Source: Vigna angularis (taxonomy: Eukaryota; Streptophyta; Magnoliopsida; Fabales; Fabaceae). From it: a stretch of 64,000 nucleotides of DNA. The stretch is from positions 4,212,501-4,276,500 of the forward strand of contig NC_068973.1 of the NCBI RefSeq assembly GCF_016808095.1. The letters run 5' to 3'. A model generated the notes under the pieces. The model made no database searches. It saw only the letters and a list, made by a program, of their open reading frames with translations, and was not told where the DNA came from. A program made the position numbers and the translations under genes. Below are positions 60,465 to 64,000 of the stretch, in pieces (position 1 is the stretch's first letter; each line of letters opens with the position of its first letter).

Positions 60465-63444
60465 AGTGGTAACAAACTATTCGTACAAATTTGATTTGGC
60501 TCGTGAGATTTAAACTAAATCCATTACAATGGAGGATAATGTTTATCTTTTTCTCCTTGGTCATTGGTCATGTGAGATTTCATTTGTCAATTGAATTTAG
60601 ATTTTTTTTTCGACAGTAATAGTTTTCTCATACAATTTTGGATCACTCATATAATTAAAGCAATTTATTTTTATTTCTAAAATATTTTTCTTCCTATCGA
60701 TGAAGGTTTTTAATGATAGACTTTTCTAGATTGATTATTTACGTAATTAGAGTTAATTATTATATTTGATGCATTGTTTGTTTTAAAATTTAGAACTTTA
60801 TTACTAGTGTGTTTTAAAAGGTGTATAAGAGAATTGAATAAATATTTAAAAAGATATTGATTCTAACTCCTAAATAATATAAGATTATTAAGTGTGTCAA
60901 AATATTGTCTATTTTTTTAACGATTTTATTATTAAAAGATATTGTGAAAGATTGAAGAATAAAAAATATATTTAAACTGATATTAAAATCGATTCTTAAG
61001 AAATTAAGGAATGTGTGTATTGATGAACTGAAATATCTACAATTATTTTTCACCTTCTTTACTTAAAATATTTCACCTTTGTATTCTCAAATAATTTTTT
61101 TGTTTCTATCATCAAATTTGAATTTTTTAAGTTTTACCACTGTGTTTGAATTTAAGTTGTTAAATAATTATGTTAAACTCTCCAATAAAAAGTTGTCGCT
61201 TAAATGATCTTACCAAACTCAATGATGATTTCGAATGGATAAATGTAATTGTGAAAACAAGTTAATTTCTCTCTCATGATTTAAATGAAAATTTAATTTT
61301 ATTCTCTTAATTAAAATCAATTAATATACATTACATAATATTTATAGACTTCTTCTACACTTACTTTTATAAAATTATGCTTATGTATTTAGATATGACT
61401 ATAATAATATAATGAAATACTAACAAAATATTAGTGTGAATTTACCTAACCAAGTTTCAAAAAAAATTATATCAGACAGTACTGTGAGATCTGACATTTC
61501 AACCATCTTAACATCCTAAAATTCATCAATAATTTATCATTATATGAAAATTTATTAAAAATAAACAAATTAAAATAATACAAGATATGAGAACAACCAA
61601 ACTTATTACAAAATTTATATTTCACAATCTCATGAATAATAATGGAGATAGTATATTAAGTTGGAATTTAATACCCGACATAAATAAATAATTAAAACAT
61701 AACAATTTAATTATCAAAGTTAAATATCTTATATAATAAAGTAATTCTTCATATTTTATGAGTTTTCGTTTCTTATTCTTAATTTGATGTCATAAATCTT
61801 TATGAACTTTTATGGTCTGATACTTTTTCTACATAATTCACATTACACACCATCAACTTACTATTGCCTCCCTAGATACTACCAACATATCACATTATAT
61901 CAGCTTAGTAATAACACTTTGAATATTACTAATAATATCTCAACACATCACTAATACATACAAAATCTTATATATTACTTTTTAATCACATTCTAATTCC
62001 TCATTTACATTCTCAATTTAACTTTATAGGATGAATAAACAATAATCAGCTACACAACTTAAACCAGCAAACTGCAAAATAATGACGCTTGAAAACGATG
62101 CCTAAGCATCGAGATATAAAACGTTACCATAACACTTGAGTGATATATCTACTTTTGGGACATGATTTATTTTGATTATAAAGAGACGTTAGAAAAGTAT
62201 AATAACATTTTTATGGAGACTAATTTTTTTTTTTTTACTCTTTTATATAAGTAGAAATTCTTGTTTACGTCTAACCAAGGGTCTTAATATATTATTTCTT
62301 TTACGTTTGACGGTAAAAAGTCTCATTTACATCGAAAAATAAGAGTTTCAACGCAAAATAGGTCTTTTCATGTATGATCATCAACGTAAATGATTTTAAA
62401 ATGTTGTGTGCAATTTTTCTTCTTCATTTCTTTTTTTCTAAAAACTCGTGCACATGATTTCTCTCTTCTTTGACGAAGACTTTGGGTTTGGTAGAGGCTT
62501 CATTGGTTGTCAAAATATCTAATTTATTTATTTTGTGAGTGATTTCTTATGGAGAGCAGTTTTGTCTAATTACATTTGTGTTCTTGATAAATGCCTAAAC
62601 TACGTTAATTTTCATATAAATTTGACACTGATGATGATGATTCTTTTGAACATATTTTGTAAGTAAACAACACCTTTTAGTTTAGAATTACAAAATGAAG
62701 TACGAAAAGTTATATTTTCATGAATTTAATGATATTTTGATGATTTACAACAAACTTTCAAGGAATTAAGGGATGATGCAACTAAGCCCCAAAATCCGCC
62801 TTTGAGCGCTAGTAAGGCGACCAAGGAAAGGTCTAAAATGTGACTTTTGCAGTTAAGCCACAAGAAAATAACACTAAGCACTAAAGGCGGTTAATCAAAA
62901 GCAATGCACAACTTAAGAAGCCAGAAAGTGACGCTGAACACTTAAGGTGACAAATAAATAGGAAAACCCTTCGTAGAAGGAAAACCTTTATGGCTGAGTG
63001 CCAAAGGTTGCCAAAGATCTTATGTGTTGGATTTAGGTATTGAGTGGAGAGGTAATATAATAGTAGCAAAGTAGGAATACAAAGTTGTGAGGCTAGAGAG
63101 AGAAGCTCTTATTGTAAGTTCTATCTCTAGTGGTTGTCAGAGTTGTATTACAATATTCTACGAGTAGCAAAAGTCTCTTGTGTTGAAGTTGTATGTAAGC
63201 AATTCTAATTCTCTATACTCCTACTTATTGGATATTTATCTATGCTTTCATTCAAATGTTTGTGGTTTGATTTAGACGGTTAAAAAGAGACTCTAGTTTC
63301 ACATGTGGAAACGAAGGTTCAAAACTCAATATGGAAGCAACAATCATCATATACACATGTGACTGATGCTAATAATGATCTTTGGTTCTCCAACTATTAT
63401 GAAATGTGATTGGATGTTGAAAAAGTGATGAAATTGAATAGATG
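60460..63444. other. AT-rich intergenic region, no gene seen
   Basis: AT-rich low complexity. A less AT-rich portion at about 62760-63080 has recurring AAGCAC/AGGCG and CACTTAAGG-type phrases and may be decayed repeat. No protein domains found. Confidence 0.5.
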
Positions 63445-63721
63445 CACTAGTGTAAAATAGATATATTAGATCAATTCTAAAGCACATATTAGATTGGTTC
63501 CGCAATCAATATAATATGTATCGTTGTAATATATCGAAGATATATTATATTGGTTATGGAACAACTAATATAATACCTTTAATTCAAAAAGAAAACAAAA
63601 TTTTTTGAAAGTGGTGTCAGATCTACTACAATGGTTCATGGTGGTTGATGATGGCACTACAATGGCTCATGGTATATTTGGTTCACAAGTTGTGTTTCCT
63701 AGTGTTGCTAGTGATGAGACG
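63445..63721 (+). mobile_element. CACTA-like transposon terminus, first
   Basis: Begins CACTAGTGTAAAATAG and continues with repeated motifs in both orientations, such as ATATTAGATTGGTT and TATATTGGTTATGGAAC with AACTAATATAAT. This is the usual look of a CACTA terminus with subterminal repeats. The other end is not in this stretch. Confidence 0.5.
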
Positions 63722-64000
63722 TACTAGTGCAAAAACAGCGTACAACATCGAATATTTTAGGTTTTCAACGGCGAATTTACGAACGACGTCATATCAGGAG
63801 ACGTTAAATTGACGTCGAATTTAAAAAATTCGACGTTAAATTAATGTCGAATTTTGTCAATATACGACGTTAATAATTTTTTTTTGTTTTTTTAATTAAT
63901 TGTGATCTTTTTTACAATTCTACGAAACCTGAAAAGTAGAAAAACAACAAATTTTAGTTTTTTGTATTTTATAAAGCATGAACTATGAACGTGTAGTGTA
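63722..64000 (+). mobile_element. CACTA-like transposon terminus, second (runs off the window)
   Basis: TACTAGTGCAAAAACAGCG is one base from a CACTAGTG start. It is followed by dense GACGTCGAATTT/AAATTCGACGTT motifs in both orientations at about 63785-63870, then AT-rich DNA to the window end. It may be nested in the first element. Confidence 0.5.

Overview
This is a 64 kb piece of an AT-rich plant nuclear genome, most likely a eudicot and probably a legume. The evidence is three intron- or plant-specific host genes (an AP2/ERF factor, a chloroplast co-chaperonin and an auxin response factor), GT-AG introns, long TA microsatellites, and plant-type mobile elements (MULE, Ty1/copia, large solo LTRs, TRIM-like pieces). 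The legume call rests on the general look of the TRIM-like repeats and is inference.

Host genes. An intronless ERF017-like AP2/ERF gene lies at 5045-5671 (-). A five-exon chloroplast 20 kDa co-chaperonin gene (CPN20/Cpn21 type, double GroES) lies at 33308-35720 (+). It is convergent with a 13-exon ARF7/ARF19-type auxin response factor gene at 37354-43617 (-). All three read as intact; I joined the exons by hand, with reading frame kept across every intron.

Mobile elements. (1) 11495-16794 is a complete MuDR-like element with a perfect 9-bp target duplication. It has an intact four-exon MURA-type transposase on the minus strand. Facing it on the plus strand is a two-exon gene for a small GRF-type zinc-finger protein with a membrane anchor, in the place mudrB holds in maize MuDR. 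(2) Two solo LTRs of one large (about 2.1 kb) family, 17931-20083 and 28411-30486, each have a perfect 5-bp target duplication. The second carries a five-copy 96-bp array whose hairpin stem shows paired base changes. (3) A 444-bp solo LTR (48686-49129) and a 155-bp TRIM-like solo LTR (53839-53993) also have perfect 5-bp duplications. (4) A full-length Ty1/copia element, 54210-59606, has about 99% identical LTRs but a polyprotein broken by two stops and a frameshift. (5) A 610-bp foldback element lies at 21630-22239, a hAT-like MITE at 8037-8558, and a TRIM with a truncated 3' LTR at 25464-25885. CACTA-like ends appear near 13210, 63445 and 63722.

Layout. 1-5 kb: AT-rich, no gene. 5-6.1 kb: ERF gene and promoter. 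6.1-11.5 kb: small elements. 11.5-16.8 kb: MULE. 17.9-32.4 kb: a dense, partly nested repeat cluster. 33-44.4 kb: gene island (CPN20, ARF). 44.5-53.8 kb: AT-rich with solo LTRs. 54.2-59.6 kb: copia element. 59.6-64 kb: AT-rich with CACTA-like termini. Host genes and MULE genes do not form an operon or pathway. The one built-in two-gene unit is the MULE, where both genes appear to start from the terminal repeats and converge.
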